A DNA stretch of 64,000 bases from Saccharobesus litoralis (GTDB lineage Bacteria; Pseudomonadota; Gammaproteobacteria; Enterobacterales; Alteromonadaceae). How positions within the stretch are numbered: position 1 is the stretch's first letter; each line of letters begins with the position of its first letter. Positions 24,738 to 33,630 of the stretch are shown one piece after another. The notes beneath the pieces were generated by a model. It did not search any database. It was not told the origin of the DNA and was given only the letters and a program-made list of their open reading frames with translations. The translations under genes were made by a program, and so were the position numbers. The stretch is taken from positions 4,442,065 to 4,506,064 of the forward strand of contig NZ_CP026604.1 of NCBI RefSeq assembly GCF_003063625.1, in the 5' to 3' direction.

Positions 24738-26363
24738 TTAATTCAGTTTAAATCGCCCTACACCTTGATGAATATTGCCTGCCAACCCTTGAATTTGTGC
24801 GGATGCTTTCTTAGTATCTGCGGCGACCTCAGAAGTAGTTTGAATTTGGCTGTTTAAATCATGTAAATTGCGGTTAATGTCTTCTGTAACTGCAGATTGT
24901 TCCTCTGTCGCGGTGGCTGTTTGGATCGACATGTCTTTAACCTTAGTCACCCGACTCAGTGTATTGTCCAGTAATGTCTCGGTCTCTTTGGCTAACTCCA
25001 CAGAACTGGTTACCTTGTCAAAGCCATCTTGAATTTTATCAACAACATTAGTTACACCATCTTGCACAGCTAAGATCATGCTTTGAATGCTGTCTGTCGA
25101 TTCTTGCGTTTTTTGGGCCAAAGTCCTTACTTCATCCGCAACAACAGCAAAGCCACGACCTTGCTCGCCCGCCCTAGCCGCTTCTATCGCAGCGTTAAGT
25201 GCTAACAAATTAGTCTGCTCAGCAATACCGCGGATCACATCTAACACACCAGAAATATTTGATGATTCGACCGATAATTTTTTAGCGCCGTCCGACGCGC
25301 CTTCCACTGTGTGATACAACTGCTCAATCTGCACAACTGATTTATTGATCACCTCCACACCTTGTGACGCAAAACGCATGGCGCTTTCTGTTTCATCCGC
25401 CGTATTTTGCGCAATAGATGACATTTCTCTGGTCGCTAAACTCATCTCATGCACGGCACTCACTATCATATCTGACGCTTGGCTTTGTTGTTTTGCCACC
25501 GCATCAGCTTTATTGGCAGACTGCCCTAAAACATCTGAACTAGCGTGAAGATCATCAACATCATGCCTAACTTGTGAAATTAAAGTCCGTAAACTGGCAA
25601 CAAACCGATTAAAAGCTAAGCCAAGTTCGCCAATTTCATCGTGATTTTTTACATTAATGGTTTTAGTTAAATCACCGCCTCCTGACGTAATATCGTCAAT
25701 ACCTTGGGTAATTTCTTGAATGCGCGCTAACAAAGCATTTTGACTAAATATCGCCACCGCGGCAGCAATCCCAACAATCACGATAACCACTAACCAAGTA
25801 ATTGTTTTATGTTTAGCATTGGTTGCTTTAATGGTCTCTTGCAATAAATTAGCACTTTCAAATGCTCGCTCACCGGCCACGTCGTATAATTCCCGTAATG
25901 CGGAAAAATCTTGGTTAGACTGGCCGTTTGTTTGCTCAATAGCTAACTCAACATTACCATTATCATACGTAGCTAAGACTTGGCTAGCTGAGCGATACCA
26001 CTTTTGATAAGCGGCTTCAAACCCGCGCAATTCTGAAATTACCTTAGGGTAATTTTGCATTAATTGCCGATACTCATTGAATCTATCTTTGGCTTGTTTG
26101 GCATTTTCTTCAAACTCTTGGCGAAACTGCGCTTGGTTTTGTTTGGAATAAACATATTGAATTTCGGCCACACGCGCTTGATATAAATCTCGATCGGCAT
26201 TTAACACCACATTAATTGCAGGCATAAATCCAGTGGGAAAAACATCTGCGTTCTCTTCCAAATTTTTCGTGAGCATCATGTTAGCAATCATAATAACAAG
26301 AAGCGCAACAGCAACAATAAACAAGGGAACAGAATATTTAATTCGAATACTAAGATTATTCAT
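24738..26363 (-). CDS. Methyl-accepting chemotaxis protein (4-helix-bundle sensor)
   Basis: 541 residues: TM1 at about 11-30, a periplasmic four-helix-bundle type sensor (about 31-190, starting [10 protein letters not shown]), TM2 at about 190-210, HAMP (about 212-265) and the signalling domain. The hairpin tip has the conserved [32 protein letters not shown]. It passes signals to CheA/CheW at the cell pole. It ends convergently 144 bases from the hybrid kinase; no clear terminator is seen between them. Confidence 0.95.
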   Translation of the reverse strand: MNNLSIRIKYSVPLFIVAVALLVIMIANMMLTKNLEENADVFPTGFMPAINVVLNADRDLYQARVAEIQYVYSKQNQAQFRQEFEENAKQAKDRFNEYRQLMQNYPKVISELRGFEAAYQKWYRSASQVLATYDNGNVELAIEQTNGQSNQDFSALRELYDVAGERAFESANLLQETIKATNAKHKTITWLVVIVIVGIAAAVAIFSQNALLARIQEITQGIDDITSGGGDLTKTINVKNHDEIGELGLAFNRFVASLRTLISQVRHDVDDLHASSDVLGQSANKADAVAKQQSQASDMIVSAVHEMSLATREMSSIAQNTADETESAMRFASQGVEVINKSVVQIEQLYHTVEGASDGAKKLSVESSNISGVLDVIRGIAEQTNLLALNAAIEAARAGEQGRGFAVVADEVRTLAQKTQESTDSIQSMILAVQDGVTNVVDKIQDGFDKVTSSVELAKETETLLDNTLSRVTKVKDMSIQTATATEEQSAVTEDINRNLHDLNSQIQTTSEVAADTKKASAQIQGLAGNIHQGVGRFKLN

Positions 26364-26647
26364 GGCTCAAGTTAGGATTAAATTCTAATAACTAACAATC
26401 AGTATAGCCAATGAGACAGGAATAACCTCAATCAACACCAAAAAATACCGCTGATAAATCAGATATTTAAAGCATCAATGCGATGTGGAACAAATAGCTT
26501 AATTCAAAGTTTTGTCAGGTTTAATCTATCACCATACGCCAATCGCAGGCGCGATATAGCATCTCAAGCAACGAGCTTATAGCCAAGTTACAGCATAATT
26601 AGGTTGTTGTGGCGAAACCTAGCTTACAAGCTCCTTTTTTTTGGACA

Positions 26648-26691
26648 GAAAGGTTTGCAGGCTCTGCAAGCATAAATGCTCACCCACAAAA
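26648..26691 (-). repeat. REP element, single 44-bp unit with extended flank
   Basis: Same unit as at 12713 (GTGG foot on the minus strand, two adjacent hairpins). The following 70 bases (to about 26765) match the flank of the window-start cluster (GAAGATATGAAAC, CTTATCAATT, TTACGCTGAAT). It is 80 bases 3' of the anti-sigma-like gene's stop. The rest of the 407-base gap upstream to the chemoreceptor shows nothing clear. Confidence 0.75.
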
Positions 26692-26770
26692 GTCGGTATA
26701 TTAATTACCTTCTGCGAAGATATGAAACCACCTAGACTTATCAATTCATTACGCTGAATTATTACAAAAT

Positions 26771-27460
26771 TTAGCAACTATGCGACTGGTTTAGAGAACG
26801 AATAGCAATGACATCTCCCTGCCTATTTAACACTAATTGCACCATTTGCGAGCCCGTGAATTGCGATAAATTGAATTGAGTTGGGCTTGTTGTCTCATGC
26901 CTCAAGGTGAAATTTTCAAGTACTTTCGCTTTGGCTTGTTCGCAGAGCACTAACCTCAATTGACTATCCTGTTTAGTCAGACGAGCCAATTGCATATAAT
27001 GTAGATCGTTAGTTTCACCTTGATAAGTGGCATTCAAGTTAGCGACTTGCTGCTGCCAAGTATTTTTATAAGCCTGATACTTTTTATGATCAGTTAAAAT
27101 TTCTGCCGCTAAACGAGTTTGTAAGTTGGGTTCTATTACATTGATTGTAATGGCTTCTTCGCTAGTTAAATTAGTAGGTTGATATACCAATTCCGCTTCA
27201 GATTGCCATGTAGAACTAGCATCAATTATTTGAACGCCAAGAAAGGCAACAAAAACAGATGCGGCAAGAGCCCACCATGCGGTTAGATTTGTTTTCGGTC
27301 TTGAACGACTTTGCGAACTTTGTCGGGCAGCTTGAGCAATAATACGCTGCTGCACGTCAACAGGTAATTGATAGTGTGCCTTGTCCCGTTGATAGGCCTC
27401 AGACAACTCTGATTCAAAATTGCTTGATGTCGGGTTATCTTTTTTCATGACTTTTTTCAT
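26771..27460 (-). CDS. Membrane protein downstream of the ECF sigma factor, possible anti-sigma factor
   Basis: 229 residues with a basic N-terminal cytoplasmic region (about 1-65), one transmembrane segment (about 66-83, W-W-A-L-A-A-S-V-F-V-A-F-L-G-V-Q-I-I) and a periplasmic part. The layout and the 4-base overlap with the sigma gene are what an anti-sigma factor would show. The usual zinc-finger H-x-x-x-C-x-x-C is absent, so the assignment rests on context only. I do not recognise a family. Confidence 0.5.
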   Translation of the reverse strand: MKKVMKKDNPTSSNFESELSEAYQRDKAHYQLPVDVQQRIIAQAARQSSQSRSRPKTNLTAWWALAASVFVAFLGVQIIDASSTWQSEAELVYQPTNLTSEEAITINVIEPNLQTRLAAEILTDHKKYQAYKNTWQQQVANLNATYQGETNDLHYMQLARLTKQDSQLRLVLCEQAKAKVLENFTLRHETTSPTQFNLSQFTGSQMVQLVLNRQGDVIAIRSLNQSHSC

Positions 27461-28038
27461 GACAATAAGTCTCGGTGAGCTTTAAACAAATTACGGGCGT
27501 ATCTAAGGCGGCTTTTAACGGTTTCTGTACTGGTTTGAGTAACATCTGCTATTTGCTGTAAAGATAACCCTTCTTGTTGCAATATAAATGCTTCCCGTTG
27601 CTCAAATGGTAATTGCTTTAACAAGTGTTCGAATCCTTGTTTTTGACTCGCCTGCATTAGCTGATGAGCGGGTTGCTCATCCATACTTGCCGGATGGTCT
27701 AATAACGTATCTACATCCTGTACCCACTTGTTATTCAGCCGTAAATGATCAATCAAACAATTTCTCGCTATGGTAAAAACCCAAGGTTTAACTTTTTGTT
27801 GTGACTGATAACGCTGGCGTTTTTCTATCACTTTTAACCACACTTGCTGACTAATATCCGCTGCAGTTGCAGCATCACTTTGTTTAACAAGGTAATAATA
27901 CAAATCGTTACCCAATTGCTCGACTAATAAGGACAGTAAATGTGGATCCCCTGTCAAGGCATATTCAGCCATTAAGTCGTCACACCCAGGCTCGGCGTGA
28001 CGTTCAAACATAGATAATATTCTAGCAGTGAAAGACAA
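27457..28038 (-). CDS. ECF-type RNA polymerase sigma-70 factor
   Basis: 193 residues with region 2 (about 40-105; A-A-D-I-S-Q-Q-V-W-L-K-V, V-K-P-W-V-F-T-I-A-R-N-C-L-I-D-H-L-R) and region 4 (about 135-190; L-P-F-E-Q-R-E-A-F-I-L-Q-Q-E-G-L-S-L-Q-Q-I-A-D, T-V-K-S-R-L-R-Y-A-R). Start is a TTG at 28038 behind a GAGGA site. It lies between tonB (73 bases upstream, same strand) and the overlapping membrane protein. Regulon unknown; the absence of FecR-like features in the next gene argues against an iron-starvation FecI system. Confidence 0.9.
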   Translation of the reverse strand: MSFTARILSMFERHAEPGCDDLMAEYALTGDPHLLSLLVEQLGNDLYYYLVKQSDAATAADISQQVWLKVIEKRQRYQSQQKVKPWVFTIARNCLIDHLRLNNKWVQDVDTLLDHPASMDEQPAHQLMQASQKQGFEHLLKQLPFEQREAFILQQEGLSLQQIADVTQTSTETVKSRLRYARNLFKAHRDLLS

Positions 28039-28111
28039 ATGACATCCTCGCCCAAAATTAAATTTGAATTTTACTAATTAGGCCAGAAACACGCTCTAGC
28101 CTAAGCCAAGT

Positions 28112-28807
28112 TTAGTTCATATTAAACTCAAGCTTCACGGTTAAGCCCGTTTGTTTTTGTGGCACACCGTCAATCACCTGTGGTTTGTATTTCCAACGCG
28201 ACAAGGCTCGTTTCGCTTCGCGATCAAATACGCGTTTAGGTTGAGCTTCAATCACTAATACATCTTCAACAGCGCCTAATTCATTAATCGAAAACTGCAA
28301 ACTAACCCAACCTTCAATACCGTTGCGTGCCGCAGCAGCTGGATATCTAGGTTCGACACGTACTATAGGCGCCGCATCACCATTGGTAAAGCCCCCTGCA
28401 TTATTAACACCTGTGTCTAACTCGCCAACAAAGTTAGTATTAACGGCAATTAGCGGTTCAGCAATAGCCACTTCTGTCTCCGTTGCGGTTGACAATTGAC
28501 GCTGCGGTGGCTGTACCGGAGGTTTTAATTTTGGTCGAGGATCTGGCTTCTCAATTACCTTTTCATCCGATTGCGTATAAACAAAATCAATCGGCTGATG
28601 GGTTGTCGGGGTTATAGGTGCAACTTGGTCATTCGCGATAAGCGCTTGCATGACAGCAAATAAAGCAAAGGCACAAACGATCCCCATTAGAAAGGTAACG
28701 CTAATACGTAGCAAAGATTTGCTCAGTAGCGCCGGTTGGGCAGATAGTGCAGATTGATTAGATAAAACGTTATTTGGATTATGTATTAAAGCTGATATTG
28801 ATGGCAT
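28112..28807 (-). CDS. tonB: TonB-family energy transducer
   Basis: 231 residues: a short cytoplasmic N-terminus, a membrane anchor (about 33-57), a proline/lysine-rich linker (K-P-D-P-R-P-K-L-K-P-P-V-Q-P-P-Q), and the C-terminal TonB domain (about 150-231; V-E-P-R-Y-P-A-A-A-A-R-N-G-I-E-G-W-V, A-L-S-R-W-K-Y-K-P). It passes proton-motive energy from ExbB/ExbD to outer-membrane receptors. No exbB or exbD is adjacent, so it must use a complex encoded elsewhere. It could serve the receptor at 57200, but this is not shown. Its ribosome site is part of an inverted repeat. Confidence 0.9.
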   Translation of the reverse strand: MPSISALIHNPNNVLSNQSALSAQPALLSKSLLRISVTFLMGIVCAFALFAVMQALIANDQVAPITPTTHQPIDFVYTQSDEKVIEKPDPRPKLKPPVQPPQRQLSTATETEVAIAEPLIAVNTNFVGELDTGVNNAGGFTNGDAAPIVRVEPRYPAAAARNGIEGWVSLQFSINELGAVEDVLVIEAQPKRVFDREAKRALSRWKYKPQVIDGVPQKQTGLTVKLEFNMN

Positions 28808-28813
28808 GATATT

Positions 28814-28862
28814 CCCCTTTTTTAGTCTTCATAAACAAAACGTTGAACAAAGAAAAAAGGGG
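28814..28862 (-). promoter_or_regulatory. Inverted repeat that can sequester the tonB ribosome-binding site
   Basis: On the tonB transcript, CCCCTTTTTT (28853-28862) can pair perfectly over 10 bases with AAAAAAGGGG (28814-28823). The second arm contains the Shine-Dalgarno sequence about 6 bases before the ATG. The loop is 29 bases. It could mask tonB translation. Confidence 0.5.
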
Positions 28863-28885
28863 TTAAATTATTTTTTATTTGTAAC

Positions 28886-29014
28886 TATAGTCAAAGCGAT
28901 CAGGTTTTAGGGGAAGCCGTCAAGCTTCGAATCCCCATGAGCATATGCTCTATTATGTGATTGGGGTGAGTAAGCGCTGACAATGAACCATAAGACCTGA
29001 GCGAGAAGACTATA
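28886..29014 (+). mobile_element. MITE-like element copy C (129 bp)
   Basis: The cleanest copy: TATAGTCAAAGCGATCAGGT at left, inverted ACCTGAGCGAGAAGACTATA at right, and the internal palindrome GAGCATATGCTC inside a CCCCA/TGGGG stem. No coding capacity. It lies just upstream of tonB, between the tonB leader and the REP array. Confidence 0.8.
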
Positions 29015-29119
29015 TTCAGCATTTCAAGCAGCAAACCATCTAAAGCTATAACTTAATAAGGCTTGCTGTAAGACGTGGCTTCAAAGCCTCTACTTTTGGT
29101 AGCCTTGCTCTTTTGGTTA

Positions 29120-29427
29120 GAAAATTTTGCAGGCTCTGCAAGCATAAATGCTCACCTACAAAAGAAAATTTTGCAGGCTCTGCAAGTATAAATGCTCGCC
29201 TACAATAGAAAAGTTTTCAGGCTCTGCAAGCATAAATGCTCACCTACAAAAGAAAATTTTGCAGGCTCTGCAAGCATAAATGCTCACCTACAAAAGAAAA
29301 TTTTGCAGGCTCTGTAAGCATAAATGCTCACCTACAAAAGAAAAGTTTGCTGGCTCTGCAAGCATAAATGCTCGCCTACAATAGAAAAGTTTGCTGGCTC
29401 TGCACGCACAAATGCTCGGCCACAAAA
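29120..29427 (-). repeat. Tandem array of seven 44-bp REP units
   Basis: Seven head-to-tail units start at 29120, 29164, 29208, 29252, 29296, 29340 and 29384, all exactly 44 bases and all in the same orientation. Each carries, on the minus strand, a GTAG (one GTGG-type) foot, the AGCAT/ATGCT hairpin and the TTGCAG/CTGCAA hairpin. Units differ at a few positions, with the last the most diverged. The array ends 55 bases 3' of the fbpC stop. A decayed opposite-orientation hairpin lies just before it (about 29070-29100). It fills most of the 674-base gap between tonB and fbpC, together with MITE copy C. Confidence 0.9.
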
Positions 29428-29481
29428 GTCGGTATCTAAATTACCTTCTGCGCAGTACCGTAGACCATTACTGCACATTGA

Positions 29482-30525
29482 TTAAAGCGCTATCGCTTGA
29501 TGCCAATCAACCTGTAAATTAACTGACTGCCCAACTTGCAAGTCGGCACCATTGGCATAATTGGCTAACCAAGCGCCATAGGGCGTATCAAGTTTTAACT
29601 GATAATAAGAGCCGACAAAACGTTTACTACTCAAAATAGCGCTAATTTGATTTTCCGCTACTGGGTCGCCAGCATCAGATGTGACAACGCCAATATGCTC
29701 AGGGCGAAAACCAACCCGTTCAGCACAGTGCAGTTCTTCCTTTAAATTATGTCTTTGTTGTGGTGCCAAATTGGCAATTGTCACTTTATTGATAGCCCCC
29801 ATAAATGCCGCGACAAATTCAGACTTAGGCGCGTGATAAAGCACTTCAGGCGCATCAACTTGCTCTAGTACACCTTGGTTTAAAATCGCTACCTTATCAG
29901 CAAAGGCGTAGGCCTCTTCTTTACTGTGCGAGACAAAAATAGCCGCAACATTAGCCTTTTTAATAATGTCGCGCACTTGTTCAATCAGTTCAAACTTAAC
30001 CTTATTATCGATATTAGAGAAAGGTTCATCTAACAATAATAGATCAGGGTGATAAGCCAAAGATCTTGCTAATGCTACCCTTTGCTGCTGACCACCCGAT
30101 AATTGATGAGGGTATTTAGACTCTTGCCCATACAACTGCACTAATTCTAATAGCTCATGCAAGCGCTTGGTTTTATCCGCTTTAGCTACTTTACTTAAGC
30201 CATAAGTAATATTGTCAGCCACGGTTAAATGTGGAAACAAAGCATAATCTTGAAACAGCATGCCCAAATTACGTTTTTCCGCTGCGACTTGTTTACTGGC
30301 ACTACTCACGACTTGCTGCTTGATTTTAATATCACCTGAATCCAGTGAAATTAATCCCGCCAGTGATTTTAATATTGTCGTTTTACCACAGCCACTAGGG
30401 CCTAATAAACACAAGATTTCACCCTGTTCTAAACAAAAATCAATTCCTTTTAATACCGGCTGGCGGCCATAACTAACGTGAATCTTATTCACTTGTAACG
30501 CAGGATGCTGTTGATTTTCACTCAC
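29482..30525 (-). CDS. fbpC: ABC transporter ATP-binding protein, FbpC/iron(III) type
   Basis: 347 residues. Walker A G-P-S-G-C-G-K-T-T is at 42-50, the Q-loop F-Q-D-Y-A-L-F-P-H-L at about 91-100, the signature L-S-G-G-Q-Q-Q at 142-148 and Walker B L-L-L-L-D-E-P at 162-168. A C-terminal TOBE-like domain follows (about 240-347; V-G-F-R-P-E-H-I). It energises import through the permease encoded 36 bases upstream. Start GTG at 30525 follows an AAGGA site. Ferric iron is the likely cargo by family; polyamine or other FbpC-like substrates cannot be excluded. Confidence 0.87.
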   Translation of the reverse strand: MSENQQHPALQVNKIHVSYGRQPVLKGIDFCLEQGEILCLLGPSGCGKTTILKSLAGLISLDSGDIKIKQQVVSSASKQVAAEKRNLGMLFQDYALFPHLTVADNITYGLSKVAKADKTKRLHELLELVQLYGQESKYPHQLSGGQQQRVALARSLAYHPDLLLLDEPFSNIDNKVKFELIEQVRDIIKKANVAAIFVSHSKEEAYAFADKVAILNQGVLEQVDAPEVLYHAPKSEFVAAFMGAINKVTIANLAPQQRHNLKEELHCAERVGFRPEHIGVVTSDAGDPVAENQISAILSSKRFVGSYYQLKLDTPYGAWLANYANGADLQVGQSVNLQVDWHQAIAL

Positions 30526-30561
30526 TGTGGATAATCCTTAATTGCATACTTTTCAATATTT

Positions 30562-32238
30562 TTAGGCAGAATTGTTTTTATCATGAGTCGCAAAATTATT
30601 GATAAATATTAACGGTATCAGCCCTACAACCACTATGGTAATAGCAGCAAGGCTCGCGTGTTCTAACTGCTCATCGCTCACATACTGATATACATAGGTC
30701 GCCAAGGTTTCAAAGCCAAAAGGTCGCAACAATAATGCGGCTGGTAACTCTTTCATGGCCTCTATAAAAACCAATAAACTACTGCTTAATAACGCTTTGG
30801 TTAATAACGGCATATGAATTTTTTGCATAGTGCGACTAAACCCGACACCCATCGTCAAACTAGCTTTATCTAAGTTAGGCGAAATTTTTGCTTGAGCTTC
30901 GCGTACAGCGCCAAGCGTAATGGCACTAAAACGCACTACGTAGGCAAATACAATGGCAAATAAGGTACCACTTAAAAATAATCCCGGCGTGTAACCTATC
31001 CAGTCATTTAGCCAACGATTACTAAGACTCTCAAATTGAGTCAGCGGGATCAGTACAGCAATAGCCAACACTGTGCCCGGTAGTGCGTAACCGGCAGCCA
31101 TAGCCTGACCAGGAGCTTGCGCCAAAGTGTTCTCATATTGTTGCCGAGCAGCAAAATTAGCCACTAACCCAACCAATAAACAAACACCCGCAACCAGTGC
31201 GGCTATCATTAAACTTTTCAATGAATAGTCAATAAACGCTTGATTCCAAGCTTGGGCAAAATAAACCACTCCGTAATCCAACAATATGATGGCTGGCAAT
31301 ACAAATCCTAAAAAGAATACTATTGCCATGTAAATAATCGCACAAACCGTTTGTTTGGTATTTAATGTATATAAAGCGCCTTGATTGAAGGTATCACTGC
31401 GAGAATAACTTTTTACCTGCTTACGGTTGGCTTTTTCAATAAATAAAAACAACGCAATAAAAACCAACATAAGTACCGACAAACGAGCTGCTGCAGACAA
31501 ATTGTAATAACCAAGCCATGTATCATAAATGGCGGTAGTTAAGGTATTAACGGCAAAATAATGTACGGTTGCAAAGTCGGCCATGGTTTCCATTGCTATT
31601 AAGGCTAACGCAGCAACAATCACGCCTCTGGCCTGCGGTAAACTAATTTTATAGAAGCTTTGCCAAGCACTATCCCCCAAAATTCGGCTAGATTGTAATT
31701 GACTGATACTTTGACTACTGAAAGCCGACCGCAACAGTAAATAAACGTAAGGATAAAGCACGAGAGCTAAAACTATGGCCGCACCGCCGAGAGTACGAAT
31801 ATCAGGAAACCAATAATCGCGAGCCGTTTGCCATTGAAACCAGTCTCTTAGCGCAATTTGTATTGGACCGGCATAGTCAAACAAATCGGTGTAAACATAG
31901 GCTACGACATAAGCTGGCATTGCCAATGGCAGTATCATTGCCCATGACCAAAACCGTTTTGATTTAAAATCACACATGGCCATTAACCACGCGGCTGGTA
32001 ACCCAATAAGTAAACTCAACAAGCAAACGCTAAACACCAATAAAACGGTATTGATGACATAAGTCGACAATACCGTATTCATCAAATGGCTAAAAATACC
32101 GTCATCAGCCTGTAAGCTGGCAATAAATAACGAAAAAATTGGCGTAATTAATAGTAGCAACAACAAACAAGTCGCCACTAACCAAACGGTCAGTTTAGGC
32201 CATTCAAAGGAAAAAAATTTAACTTGTGTGGATAACAA
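30562..32238 (-). CDS. fbpB: ABC transporter permease, FbpB/iron(III) type (fused double permease)
   Basis: 558 residues with about 12 membrane helices in two halves, each with a BPD-type cytoplasmic EAA loop (R-I-L-G-D-S-A-W-Q-S-F-Y-K-I-S-L-P-Q-A near 190, and A-S-L-T-M-G-V-G-F-S-R-T-M-Q-K-I-H-M-P-L near 460). This fused form is typical of FbpB/SfuB ferric permeases. The start is a TTG without a good ribosome site and is uncertain. No periplasmic binding protein (FbpA) gene lies on either side, which is unusual since fbpA normally precedes fbpB. Confidence 0.87.
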   Translation of the reverse strand: MLSTQVKFFSFEWPKLTVWLVATCLLLLLLITPIFSLFIASLQADDGIFSHLMNTVLSTYVINTVLLVFSVCLLSLLIGLPAAWLMAMCDFKSKRFWSWAMILPLAMPAYVVAYVYTDLFDYAGPIQIALRDWFQWQTARDYWFPDIRTLGGAAIVLALVLYPYVYLLLRSAFSSQSISQLQSSRILGDSAWQSFYKISLPQARGVIVAALALIAMETMADFATVHYFAVNTLTTAIYDTWLGYYNLSAAARLSVLMLVFIALFLFIEKANRKQVKSYSRSDTFNQGALYTLNTKQTVCAIIYMAIVFFLGFVLPAIILLDYGVVYFAQAWNQAFIDYSLKSLMIAALVAGVCLLVGLVANFAARQQYENTLAQAPGQAMAAGYALPGTVLAIAVLIPLTQFESLSNRWLNDWIGYTPGLFLSGTLFAIVFAYVVRFSAITLGAVREAQAKISPNLDKASLTMGVGFSRTMQKIHMPLLTKALLSSSLLVFIEAMKELPAALLLRPFGFETLATYVYQYVSDEQLEHASLAAITIVVVGLIPLIFINNFATHDKNNSA

Positions 32239-32363
32239 GGTAGGTTCTCTTAAGCGTTATTCACGCTCTTGGGTTTTAGTGCCGCATTCTACTGAATACG
32301 CAGAGTAACTGCAAAATGGATAAAGCACTTATTGATGTATATCGGGGATAAAAATGAATAAGA

Positions 32364-32386
32364 CGCTGAGAGTGACACTCTCAGCG
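32364..32386 (-). terminator. Terminator of the flgKL operon
   Basis: A perfect 10-bp stem CGCTGAGAGT/ACTCTCAGCG with a 3-base loop lies 19 bases past the flgL stop, with a T-rich stretch after it on the minus strand. Confidence 0.75.
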
Positions 32387-32404
32387 AAAAACCATACGGA
32401 AGAA

Positions 32405-33628
32405 CTAAAGGAAATTAAATAAAGACAAGCCAGTGACTTTACTAAAGGTTTGATTCGCCACCGTTAATGCGGTTTCCTGCTTTTGCAGCTCAGTGATGGC
32501 TTCTGAAAAATCAACTTCTTCAATTTTAGCTCGCGCTTCTTTTAGGTTAATTTCTTGATCCAAATTGGACAAGTTAACACTGCTCACCACATTTAAGCGA
32601 CCACCAATTTGCGAACGCGCCGAGCTGACATTTTCCATGGAACGATCAAATGAATATATTGCGCTTTTGAGTTCTTCAAAATAGTCATCACTGGTATTTT
32701 CAGCGTTATTCATGGTGTTGATTAAACTAGTCAGTGAATTCAGCGTATTTTCTTTATTGGGTTGATCTAGGGTAAAGTTTAACTGATCGCCAGTTGTGCC
32801 ATTAATTTGAAACTGTAGACCCGCATAAACAAATTTGTTTTCCGAGTCTAAATTGCCGGAATCCAGTACGGTTCCGCCATTATCCCGCACTTCATAAACT
32901 GATGGTGAAGTTAATACCACACTATAGTCATTACTGCCCACAGGGTTTGGCGGCACGGCTACATAGTTAGATTTGTGATAAGCCTCAAACTGATCACTTG
33001 AAAAAACTGAGTAACTACCACTCGCAGTTGAGCTAGCAGTATCTATCGATAAAGTACTGCGTGCTTCAGTATCTTCAAAAATAGCAAACCCAGAACCTGG
33101 CACACCTGAGTCCAGTTTTAAGGTTTCTGATATTTGAATTTTCTTAACGTTCTCATCGCCTTGATATTCATAACCATTGCTGGTTTTTACAAAGGCAGGA
33201 TCACTTGATTTAGAGCCCGAAAATATATATTCGCCCTGACCGTTTTTCGAGTTGAACAAGTCAAACAATTCGTCACGGATTTGCTCTAATTCTGAAGCCA
33301 TCGCGCGACGATCTTGGTCATTCATGGCGCCATTACCCGCTTGAATAGCTAAGGTTCGGGCGCGCTGCATCGAACCATGAATATTTCCTAATACGACTTC
33401 TTTATTTTCTAACGAGTTTTCAAGCAATATAGTATTTTTTTCAAATTGCTCTAAGCGCGCTAAATCTTCATCTAAACGGACAATTTTGGTTGCCGCTGCG
33501 GGATCATCAGACGGTTTCAGTACGTTAGACTGTTTAATTAACACATCCTGCGCACGCACCAATTTCTTTTGTGTTTCAAGTATGCCGTTAACACTATTCT
33601 GATAAAGTTGATTAGTTGTAATTCGCAT
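32405..33628 (-). CDS. flgL: Flagellar hook-filament junction protein FlgL
   Basis: 407 residues with flagellin-like ends: M-R-I-T-T-N-Q-L-Y-Q-N-S-V near the start and a C-terminal coiled region (L-D-Q-E-I-N-L-K-E-A-R-A-K-I, F-S-K-V-T-G-L-S-L-F-N-F-L). It joins the hook to the filament with FlgK. It is longer than the E. coli protein (317), with the extra length in the variable middle (about 165-290). It follows flgK after 2 bases and ends at a terminator; both should be read from the sigma-28 site at 35853. Confidence 0.93.
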   Translation of the reverse strand: MRITTNQLYQNSVNGILETQKKLVRAQDVLIKQSNVLKPSDDPAAATKIVRLDEDLARLEQFEKNTILLENSLENKEVVLGNIHGSMQRARTLAIQAGNGAMNDQDRRAMASELEQIRDELFDLFNSKNGQGEYIFSGSKSSDPAFVKTSNGYEYQGDENVKKIQISETLKLDSGVPGSGFAIFEDTEARSTLSIDTASSTASGSYSVFSSDQFEAYHKSNYVAVPPNPVGSNDYSVVLTSPSVYEVRDNGGTVLDSGNLDSENKFVYAGLQFQINGTTGDQLNFTLDQPNKENTLNSLTSLINTMNNAENTSDDYFEELKSAIYSFDRSMENVSSARSQIGGRLNVVSSVNLSNLDQEINLKEARAKIEEVDFSEAITELQKQETALTVANQTFSKVTGLSLFNFL

Positions 33629-33630
33629 AA

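Noticed and set aside
29120-29427. Possible CRISPR array
   Set aside because: The 44-base units are directly joined without unique spacers, they contain REP hairpins with related single copies elsewhere, and no cas gene is in the window.
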